A stretch of DNA of 64,000 nt, taken from the NCBI RefSeq assembly GCF_001748085.1, contig NZ_BBZK01000006.1, positions 191,657 through 255,656 of the forward strand. Reading direction: 5' to 3'. Under the pieces are notes generated by a model. The model had not been told where the DNA came from and did no database searches. It saw only the letters and a program-made list of their open reading frames with translations. A program made the translations under genes and the position numbers. This document shows, piece by piece, positions 1-11,048 of this stretch. Source of the stretch: Streptomyces sp. TP-A0874. GTDB taxonomy: Bacteria; Actinomycetota; Actinomycetes; Streptomycetales; Streptomycetaceae. Every line of letters starts with the position of its first letter. Position 1 is the stretch's first letter.

Positions 1-589
1 AGCGGAGCGCCGCGTCGAGCATGGCGTCCTGGACGAAGCGGCGGACTTCCGGCAGCCCCGGGTTGTAGTACAGCATCCCGCCGTACTCCACGACCCACTC
101 CGGGTGCAGCCGGGCCGGGTGGTCCGGCGCCAGCCGGGAGCGCTCCTGGTGGATGGCCACCCGGTACGGGTTGAACCAGGCGTGCAGTTCCAGACCGCGC
201 CGCCGCGCCTCCCGGACCGCGAAGCCCAGCGGATCCCACCCGGGGTCCCGGCCCTGCGTCCCGGTCAGGTACTCGGACCACGGCTCGTACCGCGAGGGCC
301 ACAGCGCGTCCGCCGTCGGTCTCACCTGGAAGATCACGGCGTTGAGTCGACGCCGCACCGCCGTGTCGAGCAGCGACAGCAGTTCGCCGCGCTGCTCCGC
401 CGGGGTGAGCCCGGGTACCGAGGGCCAGTCGCGGTTGTCGACCGTCGCCAGCCACATGCCGCGGAACCGCTGAGAAGGGGCCTCGGACTCCGCTTCCACC
501 GCGTCGGCGACGGCGTCACCCGCCAACAGCATCCCCGGCAGTGCCCCGGCCAGTCCGGCGGCGAACCGCCTGCGCGCCATATGCGCCAT
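1..589 (-). CDS. Family 10-like glycoside hydrolase (GHL10/DUF187), truncated at window edge
   Basis: This frame is open from an ATG at 589 to the window edge, so about 196 N-terminal residues are present and the C-terminus is missing. The start has a GGAG six bases upstream; an alternative ATG lies at 580. The N-terminus (three arginines, then a small hydrophobic stretch ending near A-D-A) looks like an export signal, possibly Tat type. The mature part has the features of the YngK/GHL10 family: RGMWLATVDNRDWPS near the start, then VIFQVRPTADALWPS and LHAWFNPYRV. Family members are predicted secreted or surface glycosidases whose substrates are mostly unknown. It diverges from the dehydrogenase gene to its right. 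The family call is secure; the substrate is not known. Confidence 0.8.
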   Translation of the reverse strand, partial: MAHMARRRFAAGLAGALPGMLLAGDAVADAVEAESEAPSQRFRGMWLATVDNRDWPSVPGLTPAEQRGELLSLLDTAVRRRLNAVIFQVRPTADALWPSRYEPWSEYLTGTQGRDPGWDPLGFAVREARRRGLELHAWFNPYRVAIHQERSRLAPDHPARLHPEWVVEYGGMLYYNPGLPEVRRFVQDAMLDAALR

Positions 590-737
590 TCTTCACTCCG
601 TCCCCATGCACGCCGATGATGTGCGTAGCATGCCCTCCCGGGCCCCGCGACGCACGGGTGCGCGGGTAACCTCGCCCACGGCGGACGGGCGACACCCTAC
701 GAGCCGCCGGACGAGGAAGATCGGCGAAAGGCACGAT

Positions 738-1598
738 GTGACCGACATCGAACGCGTCGGAGTGGTGGGCTGCGGCCAGATGGGCGCGGGGATCGCGGAG
801 GTGTGCGCCCGTTCCGGCCTGGAGGTCATGGTCGCGGAGACCACCGGGGAGGCTCTGGAACTCGGCCGGACCAGGCTGATCAACTCCCTGGACAAGGCGG
901 CGGAGCGCGGCAAGCTGACCGCGCAGGAGCGCGACGCGACGGTCGACCGGCTCAGTTTCACCACCGACCTGGGCGCGTTCGCCGACCGGGACGTGGTCAT
1001 CGAGGCCGTGGTGGAGAACGAGCAGGTGAAGACGGAGATCTTCCAGATACTCGACCAGGTGGTGACCCGGCCGGACGCGATCCTCGCCTCGAACACCTCA
1101 TCCATCCCGCTGGTCAAGCTCGCCGTGGCGACCTCGCGACCGGACCAGGTCGTCGGCATCCACTTCTTCAACCCGGCGCCGGTGCAGAGACTCGTGGAGA
1201 TCATCCCGGCGCTGACCACCGGCGACGGAACCATCCAGCGGGCCGAGGAACTCGTCGTCGACGTGCTGGGCAAGCACCCGATCCGCGCGCAGGACCGCTC
1301 CGGCTTCGTCGTCAACGCCCTGCTGATCCCGTACCTGCTCTCCGCGGTCAGGATGTTCGAGTCGGGGATCGCCAGCCGGGAGGACATCGACAGCGGCATG
1401 GAACTCGGCTGCGCCCACCCGATGGGGCCGCTGCGACTCTGCGACCTGATCGGTCTGGACACCGTGGCGTCGATCGCCGACTCGATGTTCCAGGAGTACA
1501 AGGAGGGCCTGTACGCGGCCCCGCCGCTGCTGCAGCGGATGGTCGACGCGGGCCGCCTGGGCCGGAAGGCCGGCTCCGGCTTCTACGACTACGGCTGA
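738..1598 (+). CDS. 3-hydroxybutyryl-CoA dehydrogenase
   Basis: A 286-residue NAD-dependent 3-hydroxyacyl-CoA dehydrogenase that interconverts 3-hydroxybutyryl-CoA and acetoacetyl-CoA in the cytoplasm. The N-terminus has the Rossmann motif GVVGCGQMGAGIAEV. This is followed by the family segments ASNTSSIP and GIHFFNPAPVQRLVEIIP, which contains the catalytic histidine, and by the C-terminal domain segment GCAHPMGPLRLCDLIGLD. The frame is open further upstream to an ATG at 606, but the GTG at 738 places the start directly before the nucleotide-binding fold, gives the usual length of about 285 residues, and has a GAAAGG upstream. It stands alone and ends at a strong bidirectional terminator facing pheT. 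A role in fatty acid or butyrate/polyhydroxybutyrate metabolism is inferred from the family. Confidence 0.93.
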   Translation: MTDIERVGVVGCGQMGAGIAEVCARSGLEVMVAETTGEALELGRTRLINSLDKAAERGKLTAQERDATVDRLSFTTDLGAFADRDVVIEAVVENEQVKTEIFQILDQVVTRPDAILASNTSSIPLVKLAVATSRPDQVVGIHFFNPAPVQRLVEIIPALTTGDGTIQRAEELVVDVLGKHPIRAQDRSGFVVNALLIPYLLSAVRMFESGIASREDIDSGMELGCAHPMGPLRLCDLIGLDTVASIADSMFQEYKEGLYAAPPLLQRMVDAGRLGRKAGSGFYDYG

Positions 1599-1620
1599 CC
1601 GGAGCTCCGCTCCCCCGATA

Positions 1621-1670
1621 CCCCCTGCGCCCCGCCGCCCACCGGATGGGCTGCGGGGCGCAGGGGGTTT
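1621..1670. terminator. Bidirectional terminator between dehydrogenase and pheT
   Basis: A perfect 14-bp inverted repeat (1621-1634 pairing with 1654-1667) is followed by TTT. It lies between two convergent genes and can serve both. Confidence 0.8.
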
Positions 1671-1741
1671 CCACGCTCGAACGGCGGAGCCGCATGGCGG
1701 GCCGTCCCCGGACAGCCGTACCGGGGACGGTCCACCACGGC

Positions 1742-4299
1742 TCACTCGCCGCGCAACACCGCTCCGGTGCGCTCGGCCGCGGCGGACACCGCGGAGTCCC
1801 GGGCGGCACTTGCCTCCTCCGCGGTGAGCGTGCGGTCGGCGGCCCGGAAACGGAGCGCGTACGCCAGGGACTTTCGACCAGCACCGATCTGCTCGCCGGT
1901 GAAGACGTCGAACAACCGCACCGACTCCAGCAGTTCTCCGGCCCCTTCCCGCAACGCCGCCTCCACCTCCGCGGAGGCCACCGCGGCCGGCACCACGAGC
2001 GCCACATCCTGGGTGGCCACCGGGAAGGTCGAGATCCGGGGCGCCTGGAGCACGCCCGAGGCAGCCCGCTCCAACTCGTCCAGATCGAGCTCCATCGCAG
2101 AGGTGCGCTCCGGCAGCCCCAGCGCCTTGACCACCCTGGGGTGCAGTTCGCCCGCGTGACCGAGGCGCACCTCACCGCCGGGGGCGGAGACGTACAGTTC
2201 GGCGCAGCGTCCCGGATGCCAGGGGGCCTGCTCGGCCTGACGGACCGCCAGCTCGACACCCGCTTCCCAGGCAACCGTGCGGGCCGCCTCCACCGCGTCG
2301 GCCCAGCCGGACCGGCGCTCCGGCCCCCACCAGCCGGACCGCTCACGCGCTCCGGCGAGCACGACGGCCGCGTGGCGTGGCTGGGTGGGCAGGGCCGCGT
2401 CCAGCCCGGCGACCTCCTCGTCGGTCGGGCGTCGGTCGACCGGTAGCCGGACGGTGCTGCCGGGACCATCGGCCGCCCGGAACACCAGCCCGGTCTCGAA
2501 CAGTGCCAGATCGTGCTCGCCCCGGCCGTCGTTCCGACGCAGCGCGGAGAGCAGACCGGGCAGCAGAGTGGTACGGAGCGCCGGTTCCGCGTCGGAGAGC
2601 GGGTTCGCCAGCCGGACCAGCGCGCGCCTGGGGTCGGCGGCGTCGAGCCCGAGCCGGTCGAGGGTCTCCGGGCTGAGGAACGGGTAGTTGGGCGACTCGG
2701 TGTAGCCCGCGCCGGAGAGCGCGCGCCCCACCCTGCGGTGCAGTCGCTGCCGGGCGGTGAGGCCGAGGCCGGCCGGCGGCCGCGGCAGCGTGGCCGGCAG
2801 GTTCTCGTACCCCTCCAGGCGGATGACCTCCTCGGCGAGGTCGCTGGGGTCCGTCAGGTCGGGGCGCCAGCTTGGCGGCGTGACCAGCAGCCGGTCCTGG
2901 CCGTCGACGTGGCAGCCGATCTGCCGCAGCCGGCGGATGACCGTCTCCCGTCCGTACTCGACGCCGGCGATCCGGTCCGGATGGTCCGCGGGGATGCTGA
3001 TGGTGTGCGGCTCACTCGGGGCGGCGACGGTGGTGCCGCCCTCGTCGGCGGTGCCTCCGGCCAGCCGCACCAGCAGGTCGACGGCGCGTTGGGCGGCCGC
3101 GGCGGCCGCCTGCGGGTCGACACCGCGTTCGAAGCGCCGGGACGCCTCGGAGGAGAGCTTGTGCCGCCGGGCGGTGCGGGCGACCGCCACCGGGGAGAAG
3201 TGGGCGGCTTCGATGACGACCTCGGTGGTGGCCGGCGGCGTGCTCTCCGCCGCCCCCTCCCCCTCGGCGGCGGTCTCGGTGTCGGCGACCTCGGTGTCGG
3301 CGCCGCCCATGACACCGGCGAGCCCGATTGGGCCCCTGTCGTCGACGATGACCAGGTCGTCAGGGTCGAGGAGCCGTTGGGTGCCGTCGAGCGTGGTGAG
3401 CTTCTCCCCCGCCGTGGCGCGGCGTACTCCGATCGCCCCGCTGATCCGGGAGCGGTCGTAGGCGTGCAGCGGCTGACCGGTCTCCAGCATCACGTAGTTG
3501 GTGATGTCGACCGGGAGGGAGAGCGGACGCATACCGGCCTTCTGCAGCCGGCGGCGCAGCCACACCGGGGACTCCGCGTCGGGCCGCAGCCCGGTGACGG
3601 TGCGGGCGGTGAAGTGGTCGCAGGCTGCCGGATCGCCGACCTCGACCGGGTGACCGCTCTCCCCGGGCTCCGCCACCTCCAGCAGCACCGGATCGCGCAG
3701 CGGCAGCCCGAAGGCGGTGGCGGTCTCCCTCGCCACACCGCGCAGCGACAGGCAGTAGCCGCGGTCGGGGGTGACGGCGATGTCGAGGACCTCGTCGACG
3801 AGTTCGAGCAGTTCGACGGCGTCGGCTCCCGGCCGGTGCTCGGGCAGCAGCACGATGATGCCGCCGCCTCCCCACGGGTCGGCGGCCGAGTCGGACATCC
3901 CGAGCTCGCTTCCGGAGCAGATCATGCCTTCGGAGACCTTGCCGTAGGTCTTCCGCGCTGAGATGGCGAAGCCGCCGGGCAACTCGGCCCCGGGGAGGAC
4001 CACCACGACCTTGTCGCCTACGGCGAAGTTCCGCGCACCGCAGACGATGTTCTGCGGCTCACCGGTGCCGTTGGCGGTGCCGACGTCCACCTGGCAGTGT
4101 CGGATCGGCTTCTTGAACCCGGTCAGCTCCTCGATGGCCAGCACCTCGCCGACGACCAGCGGGCCCTTGAGGTCGCCGCCGAGTTGCTCGACGGTCTCCA
4201 CCTCCAGCCCTGCGGCCACGAGCTTCGCCTGCACGTCACGGCCGGTGATGCCGGCCGGCAGGTCGACGTACTCCCGCAGCCAGGAAAGCGGGACCCGCA

Positions 4300-4300
<1 letters not shown>
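1742..4300 (-). CDS. pheT: Phenylalanyl-tRNA synthetase beta subunit
   Basis: This 852-residue protein is the beta chain of the alpha2-beta2 enzyme that charges tRNA-Phe. The usual domains are visible: an N-terminal start [15 protein letters not shown], an EMAP-type tRNA-binding domain (about residues 45-155), a B3/B4 editing region, a B5 domain (about 435-505) and a C-terminal anticodon-binding ferredoxin-fold domain (about 757-850, starting [16 protein letters not shown]). The length is slightly above the common 800 residues because of an Ala/Glu-rich insertion around residues 330-350. The ATG overlaps the pheS stop codon by one base (TGATG), so the two are translationally coupled. It converges on the dehydrogenase gene across the terminator at 1621-1670. 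Confidence 0.98.
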
Positions 4301-5556
<1,256 letters not shown>

Positions 5557-6699
5557 TCAGCTCAGGTAGGCCGGGGCGGCTACGGGCAGCACGAATCGGA
5601 ACCGGGCGCCGCCGCCCGGCGCCCGGCCGACCTCGATGGTCCCGCCGTGCGCCTCCACCACGCCCTTCACGATGTAGAGGCCCAGTCCGGTGCCGCCGCG
5701 CCGGCTGCCGCGCCAGAAGCGGGTGAAGACCCGGCCCATCGACTCCTCGGGGATACCCGGCCCTTCGTCGCTCACCGTGACGACCGTTCCTTCCTTCGCC
5801 GCTCCGGAGGCGGCTGCCACCTCGATGGTGACGGTTCCCTCGCCGTGTCGCACCGCGTTTTCCAACAGGTTACCGAGGACCTGGTCGACCTTGTCCGGAT
5901 CCGCCCATAAGTCCGGCAGCGGTCTGACGACGTTGACCCGGAAGAGCTCCGCCGGCTGTCCTGCTCCGACGTGCCCGCTCACATGCCGGTGGACGGCCGC
6001 GGCCATGTCCACCGGCTGCCGCCGCACCTCCAGCCTGCCGGAGTCGATGCGGGAGATGTCCAGCAGTTCGGTGATGAGCCTGGTGACGCGGTTGGCGTCG
6101 GCCTGGACGGTCTCCAGCATCAGGCGCTTCTGGTCGTCGGTGAACCGTTCCCACTTGGCCAGCAGTGTGGCGGTGAAGCCCTTGACGGAGGTCAGCGGGG
6201 AGCGCAGTTCGTGGGCGACGGTCGCCACGAGATCGGCTTGGGCGCGCTCGGTGCGCCGCCGCGCCTCGGTACCGCGGAGGGAGACGACCAGCCGTCGCAG
6301 CGGGCCCGCCGGCCTGTGCCGCACGTACCGGGCGGACACCAGCACCTCGCGCCCGCCCAGCAGCAGGCTCCGCTCCGGCTGGGCGACCCGGGTGGCCAGT
6401 CCGCCGTAGGGGTCGGTCACCGACCACCAACGGCGGCCCTCGAGGTCCTGGAAGGGCAGGGCGCGCTCCAGCCGCCGTCCCAGCACCTCCGCGGGCCGCA
6501 GCGCGGTGATCCGCGCCGCCGCGGCGTTGAAGCAGATGATCCGGCGGCTCTCGTCGGCGACGACCAGGCCGTCGGGCAGGTCGTCCGGGGCGAGCCCGAG
6601 GCTGCCGAGCGTCGGCTCGGGGCCGCCGGGCGGGCCGGCCCCGGCGGGGCCCGGCGGGTCGGGGTCCGGCACAGCCCCGCCGGATGTGCTGACGTCCAT
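5557..6699 (-). CDS. Cytoplasmic PAS sensor histidine kinase
   Basis: A 380-residue histidine kinase with no transmembrane segment. A PAS-like domain spans about residues 35-145 (LPDGLVVADESRRIICFNAA). It is followed by a dimerisation/phosphoacceptor domain with the H box VAHELRSPLTSVKG (phosphorylated His about H163) and an ATP-binding domain with N box NLLENAVRHGEGT and G boxes VSDEGPGIP and GTGLGLYIVKG. The N-terminal 30 residues are Pro/Gly-rich. No response regulator is adjacent, so the partner is unknown. The gene sits directly upstream of pheS in the same direction, an arrangement also seen in other Streptomyces (recollection). A cytoplasmic PAS suggests an internal signal such as redox or a small ligand; that is inference. 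Confidence 0.9.
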   Translation of the reverse strand: MDVSTSGGAVPDPDPPGPAGAGPPGGPEPTLGSLGLAPDDLPDGLVVADESRRIICFNAAAARITALRPAEVLGRRLERALPFQDLEGRRWWSVTDPYGGLATRVAQPERSLLLGGREVLVSARYVRHRPAGPLRRLVVSLRGTEARRRTERAQADLVATVAHELRSPLTSVKGFTATLLAKWERFTDDQKRLMLETVQADANRVTRLITELLDISRIDSGRLEVRRQPVDMAAAVHRHVSGHVGAGQPAELFRVNVVRPLPDLWADPDKVDQVLGNLLENAVRHGEGTVTIEVAAASGAAKEGTVVTVSDEGPGIPEESMGRVFTRFWRGSRRGGTGLGLYIVKGVVEAHGGTIEVGRAPGGGARFRFVLPVAAPAYLS

Positions 6700-6907
6700 C
6701 CCCGCACCCCCTTGTCGCGCCCCCGCCTCGCAACCCTACTAAGGGTTGGGCGGTAATCCCGGACGGATCGGCCATGGGTCGCGGCACGCCTGCCGTGCGG
6801 CCGCGCGGCACCGCTCACGGGACGCGGGTTCGGCGGTTCCCCGCGAGGCGGCGCCGGGGGCACTCGGCGCCCACCGCCGACCGGGGGCCGGTCTCCGCGC
6901 CCGGGCG

Positions 6908-7756
<849 letters not shown>

Positions 7757-7838
7757 CGGGGCGGCTCTCTTCTGTCAGGTCCGGCTCGGGTTTCCAGGTG
7801 CGTGGCCGGGAGCGTTCCGCCCCCGGCCCGAACGCGCC

Positions 7839-7931
7839 GGACCCGCAGGCCCGATGGCCTGCGGGTCCGTGCCGTCGGTACGGCTCAGGTGCTGTCCCAC
7901 GGGCCGCGGCGGGCGGTGTCCGCCGCGGCCC
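7839..7931 (-). terminator. Two tandem hairpin terminators after rplT
   Basis: Immediately downstream of the rplT stop there are two perfect 12-bp inverted repeats: 7901-7912 with 7920-7931, and 7839-7850 with 7857-7868. They separate the ribosomal operon from the methyltransferase gene. Confidence 0.75.
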
Positions 7932-7945
7932 CCGGTGTACAGGAC

Positions 7946-8332
7946 CTAAGCGGCGGCCTTCGGGGCGTTGACATCGCTCGGCAGCGCCTTCTGGGCCACC
8001 TCGACGAGCGCGGCGAACGCGTTGGCGTCGTTGACCGCGAGCTCGGCCAGCATCTTGCGGTCCACCTCGATGTTGGCGGCCTTCAGACCCTGGATGAAGC
8101 GGTTGTAGGTGATGCCGTTGGCGCGGGCCGCGGCGTTGATCCGCTGGATCCACAGCTGACGGAAGTCGCCCTTGCGCTTCTTGCGGTCGTTGTAGTTGTA
8201 GACCAGGGAGTGGGTGACCTGCTCCTTGGCCTTGCGGTAGAGGCGGGAGCGCTGCCCCCGGTAGCCGCTGGCCTGCTCGAGGATCGCCCGGCGCTTCTTG
8301 TGGGCGTTGACTGCCCGCTTGACGCGTGCCAC
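7946..8332 (-). CDS. rplT: 50S ribosomal protein L20
   Basis: A 128-residue L20, an rRNA-binding assembly protein of the large subunit. The sequence [20 protein letters not shown], the lysine/arginine-rich helix ([20 protein letters not shown]) and the globular segment ([23 protein letters not shown]) are diagnostic. The C-terminus is extended by an Ala-rich tail ([11 protein letters not shown]). It is the last gene of the infC-rpmI-rplT operon and is followed by two tandem terminators. In other bacteria L20 represses this operon by binding its mRNA, so the structured operon leader and the intercistronic hairpin annotated here are candidate targets. Confidence 0.99.
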   Translation of the reverse strand: MARVKRAVNAHKKRRAILEQASGYRGQRSRLYRKAKEQVTHSLVYNYNDRKKRKGDFRQLWIQRINAAARANGITYNRFIQGLKAANIEVDRKMLAELAVNDANAFAALVEVAQKALPSDVNAPKAAA

Positions 8333-8458
8333 TTGTTAACTCCTTCTAGGGGGCCGCGGAATGTCCACGCGGCCCGGAAACGAATAGGTCCCGGTATCCG
8401 GCGGCGCCTGCTCCCCGCCCCCCGCCGGGCGGAACCCGCGGGTGGACCGGGAGAAGCG

Positions 8459-8653
8459 TCACTTGCCCAGAAGCTTCTTGATCTTCTTGGCGTCGGCCGG
8501 GGCCGCCTCGACCGTGCCGGCCAGCTTGCGGGTCAGCGTCGACGGCTTGTGCTCCAGGTAGTGACGGCGACCGGCGCGCTGGCGCATCACCTTGCCGGAG
8601 CCGGTGACCTTGAAGCGCTTCCTGGCACCACTGTGCGTCTTGTTCTTCGGCAT
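8459..8653 (-). CDS. rpmI: 50S ribosomal protein L35
   Basis: A 64-residue L35 ([20 protein letters not shown] then [14 protein letters not shown]). The ATG at 8653 gives the universally conserved N-terminus; the frame is open further upstream but that extension is not L35. It is highly basic, as expected for a ribosomal protein. It lies between infC (152 bp upstream) and rplT (126 bp downstream), in the canonical order. Confidence 0.99.
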   Translation of the reverse strand: MPKNKTHSGARKRFKVTGSGKVMRQRAGRRHYLEHKPSTLTRKLAGTVEAAPADAKKIKKLLGK

Positions 8654-8775
8654 GTCGCCGTTCTCTCCTCGTCGGGTGGCGCTCCCCCGGCTGGGCCGGA
8701 ACGCGGGAACGTCAGCTGTTGTCTTGGTGTCCGGGACCGAGGCCCCGCCATGCCCGGTCGGCGCGGACCGGTTCA

Positions 8776-8798
8776 CCCCTGGCCTGGAAGGCCAGGGG
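8776..8798 (-). promoter_or_regulatory. Intercistronic hairpin between infC and rpmI
   Basis: A perfect 10-bp inverted repeat (8776-8785 with 8789-8798, 3-nt loop) lies directly after the infC stop codon. It has no U tract. It could be an attenuator, a processing site or an L20-responsive element; its function is inferred only from position. Confidence 0.5.
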
Positions 8799-8805
8799 AA
8801 CCCGC

Positions 8806-9390
8806 CTAGGCGGCCCCGCCCTGGCTGTCCGCCTTGCGGGCGGCCTTGAGTTCGCGGGCCTCGGCCATGGCCTCGGTCTTCTTCTTGTGCGGACCGAGAA
8901 CCATGATCATGTTTCGGCCGTCCTGCTTCGGGGTGGACTCCACAAAGCCCAGGTCCTGAACATCCTCGGCGAGACGCTGCAGCAGCCGGCGGCCCAGCTC
9001 GGGGCGGGACTGCTCACGACCGCGGAACATGATCGTGATCTTGACCTTGTCGCCCTGCTTGAGGAACCGGACGACGTGACCCTTCTTGGTGTCGTAGTCG
9101 TGCGGATCGATCTTCGGCCGGAGCTTCATCTCCTTGATGACCGTGTGCGCCTGGTTCTTGCGCGCCTCACGGGCCTTCATGGCCGACTCGTACTTGAACT
9201 TCCCGTAGTCCATGAGCTTGCACACGGGCGGGCGGGCGTTCGCCGCGACCTCGACCAGGTCGAGGTCATACTCCTGCGCGAGCTCCAGTGCCTTGGCAAG
9301 CGGCACGATGCCGACCTGCTCGCCACTGGGACCGACAAGTCGCACCTCGGGGACTCGGATCCGGTCGTTGATGCGGGGCTCGGCGCTGAT
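8806..9390 (-). CDS. infC: Translation initiation factor IF-3 (ATC start)
   Basis: IF-3 (194 residues from the proposed start) binds the 30S subunit and enforces start-codon fidelity. The sequence from [20 protein letters not shown] through the C-terminal domain ([17 protein letters not shown], then [11 protein letters not shown]) is full-length. No ATG, GTG or TTG sits at the conserved N-terminus. The frame reaches the start of the conserved block at an ATC (9388-9390, M-S-A-E-P-R-I-N) preceded four bases upstream by GAGGAGG. An ATT/ATC start is the known basis of IF-3 autoregulation in enteric bacteria, so I choose it here. The C-terminus carries a short Lys/Ala extension. It is the first gene of the infC-rpmI-rplT operon. 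Confidence 0.95.
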   Translation of the reverse strand: MSAEPRINDRIRVPEVRLVGPSGEQVGIVPLAKALELAQEYDLDLVEVAANARPPVCKLMDYGKFKYESAMKAREARKNQAHTVIKEMKLRPKIDPHDYDTKKGHVVRFLKQGDKVKITIMFRGREQSRPELGRRLLQRLAEDVQDLGFVESTPKQDGRNMIMVLGPHKKKTEAMAEARELKAARKADSQGGAA

Positions 9391-9690
9391 GGGGCCTCCT
9401 CGGTTTACCCGGCGCGGCCGCCTGGCGGACAGCCGCGCGATGTCTGTTCTCCGCGACCAGCGCACAGGGACGAAAAAACGCCCCGTACGGTCACAGGCAG
9501 GACTCCGAGATTCCGGGGCCACCGCCACAGTTCACCGCGTGGGGCGTATCGGGCGGGTCCGTCGTCCGTACGGAACGACGGGCACCGCCTGACCGGTGAC
9601 CCGCCGACCAAAGGTCGGCCAGGTGGGAGATCGGAGCCTCCACTTGCGGGTTGGACACAAGAATGCCCAACCGGTCGTATCCCCAGCATA
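9391..9690 (-). promoter_or_regulatory. Structured infC operon leader with attenuator-like hairpin
   Basis: About 290 nt separate a candidate -10 (TATGCT on the minus strand, 9685-9690) from the infC start. In RNA order the leader holds a 7-bp hairpin with a 3-nt loop (9603-9619), a 7-bp hairpin with a 9-nt loop (9559-9581), and a long-range 7-bp pairing of 9541-9547 with 9478-9484 followed directly by six U residues. The last has the form of an intrinsic terminator inside the leader. Autogenous control by L20 through leader attenuation is known for this operon in Bacillus; applying it here is inference. Confidence 0.55.
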
Positions 9691-9845
9691 GCAGTGCCGG
9701 GCCGGCCCTTCGCACCTTCTCGGCGGCACCCGGCGGCCGCCGAGAAGGCCCCTCCCGCCCACCTCCCCGGTGGAGCGCCGCTCGGCACGGCACGGGACAG
9801 CCCTTAGCCTGTCCACGGTCAACCGCCCACCGAAAGTGAAGAGCC

Positions 9846-10232
9846 ATGAGCGACGCGATCCCCCAAGAACCGGCCGCGGCCACCGCCGACGGGCCGGGAC
9901 CGGACTTCGACACCATGACCCGGGACATCGCCGACGTCCCCGCGGTCGAGGTGATCACGACCGTCGCCGTCCATCTGATGAGCGCCGCCGCCGTGAACCT
10001 CGGGCTCGCCGAGGGCGCCGCCGACCACAAGGACCTCGACGAGGCCCGCAAGCTGATCACAGCGCTGGCCGGCCTGGTCACCGCGAGCGCCACCGAGGTC
10101 GGCTCCTACCACGCCGCCCCGTTGCGGGACGGACTGAAGTCCCTCCAGCTGGCCTTCCACGAGGCCTCGGAGGTACCGGACGAGCCGGGGCGCGGCCCCG
10201 GGGAGCAGTACACCGGGCCGCTCTTCGGCTGA
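9846..10232 (+). CDS. DUF1844 domain protein
   Basis: A 128-residue cytoplasmic protein. The core (DFDTMTRDIADVPAVEVI, then VHLMSAAAVNLGLAEG, then DLDEARKLITALAGLV) matches the DUF1844 family, which is found beside infC in many Actinobacteria. A C-terminal 25-residue tail is Gly/Pro-rich and probably disordered. It is predicted to be all-helical. No biochemical role is established for the family; conserved linkage to the IF3/L35/L20 operon hints at a translation-related job. It is transcribed divergently from infC, with a possible -10 (TTAGCCT) around 9803-9809. Confidence 0.85.
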   Translation: MSDAIPQEPAAATADGPGPDFDTMTRDIADVPAVEVITTVAVHLMSAAAVNLGLAEGAADHKDLDEARKLITALAGLVTASATEVGSYHAAPLRDGLKSLQLAFHEASEVPDEPGRGPGEQYTGPLFG

Positions 10233-10255
10233 TCCCGGCCGGCACCACCACGGGG

Positions 10256-10993
10256 CTACCGCTCCCCCGCCGCCACGGCGTCCGCGGTCTGCCAGTCGGC
10301 GTCCTGGAGCGGCTGCCCGGCTCCGTGGGTGGTCCGGTGCACAAGCGCGGCGATCGCACCGCCGACCAGCGGAGCGATGATGAACAGCCAGATCTGGGAG
10401 AGCGGCTGGCTGCCGGCGAAGAGCGCCGGGCCGATGCTGCGCGCCGGGTTCACCGAGGCGCCGGTCAGCGGGATGCCGATCAGCTGCGTCACCGCGTACG
10501 CCAGACCGATCGGCAGCGCGGCCAGCCGGACCACCGCGATCCGGTGGGTCACCGAGAGCACCACGTAGACCAGGAGGAACGTCAGCACCAACTCGGCGAC
10601 GAAGGCACCGAAGGTGTTGACCCCGACCGCCGACCGGTAGCCGTAGCCGTTGGTGCCGAAGGCCCCGCTGATCCCGAGCCCGGGGATCTGGTTCGCCACC
10701 AGATACAGCAGCAGCGCGCCGACGATCCCCCCGACCACCTGCGCGACCCAGTACTCGACCGCCCGGTGGAACGGCATCCGGCCGGCCATCCACACGCCCA
10801 GGGTCACCGCCGGGTTGATGTGGCAGCCCGAGATGGGCCCCAGCGCGAACGCGAGGGCCACGAGCGTGAAGCCGAAGGCCAGCGCGATCCCGGTGCTGCC
10901 GATGTACTCGGCTCCGAAGACCGCTGCCCCGACGGCGAAGAACACGAGCAGCAGAGTGCCGAGGAACTCGGATACGGCCGCGCGCTTTTCCAT
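10256..10993 (-). CDS. Aquaporin (MIP family)
   Basis: A 245-residue channel of the major intrinsic protein family with six predicted membrane helices. Both pore motifs are present (HINPAVTLG, N60-A62; SVNPARSIG, N182-A184). The start is the ATG at 10993 with AAGGAGG six bases upstream; the longer open frame to 11254 lacks membrane-protein character before this point. It resembles AqpZ more than GlpF. However, the position equivalent to the AqpZ selectivity-filter histidine reads Gln (VTQLIGIPLTG) and the filter Thr reads Ala, so strict water selectivity should not be assumed. It may support osmotic adjustment, consistent with the betaine genes 5 kb away, but that link is inference. Confidence 0.9.
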   Translation of the reverse strand: MEKRAAVSEFLGTLLLVFFAVGAAVFGAEYIGSTGIALAFGFTLVALAFALGPISGCHINPAVTLGVWMAGRMPFHRAVEYWVAQVVGGIVGALLLYLVANQIPGLGISGAFGTNGYGYRSAVGVNTFGAFVAELVLTFLLVYVVLSVTHRIAVVRLAALPIGLAYAVTQLIGIPLTGASVNPARSIGPALFAGSQPLSQIWLFIIAPLVGGAIAALVHRTTHGAGQPLQDADWQTADAVAAGER

Positions 10994-11048
10994 GGCGCCC
11001 TCCTTGCAAAGATCGCGATCACTCTGCATTGTGGCGCGAACCAGGACA

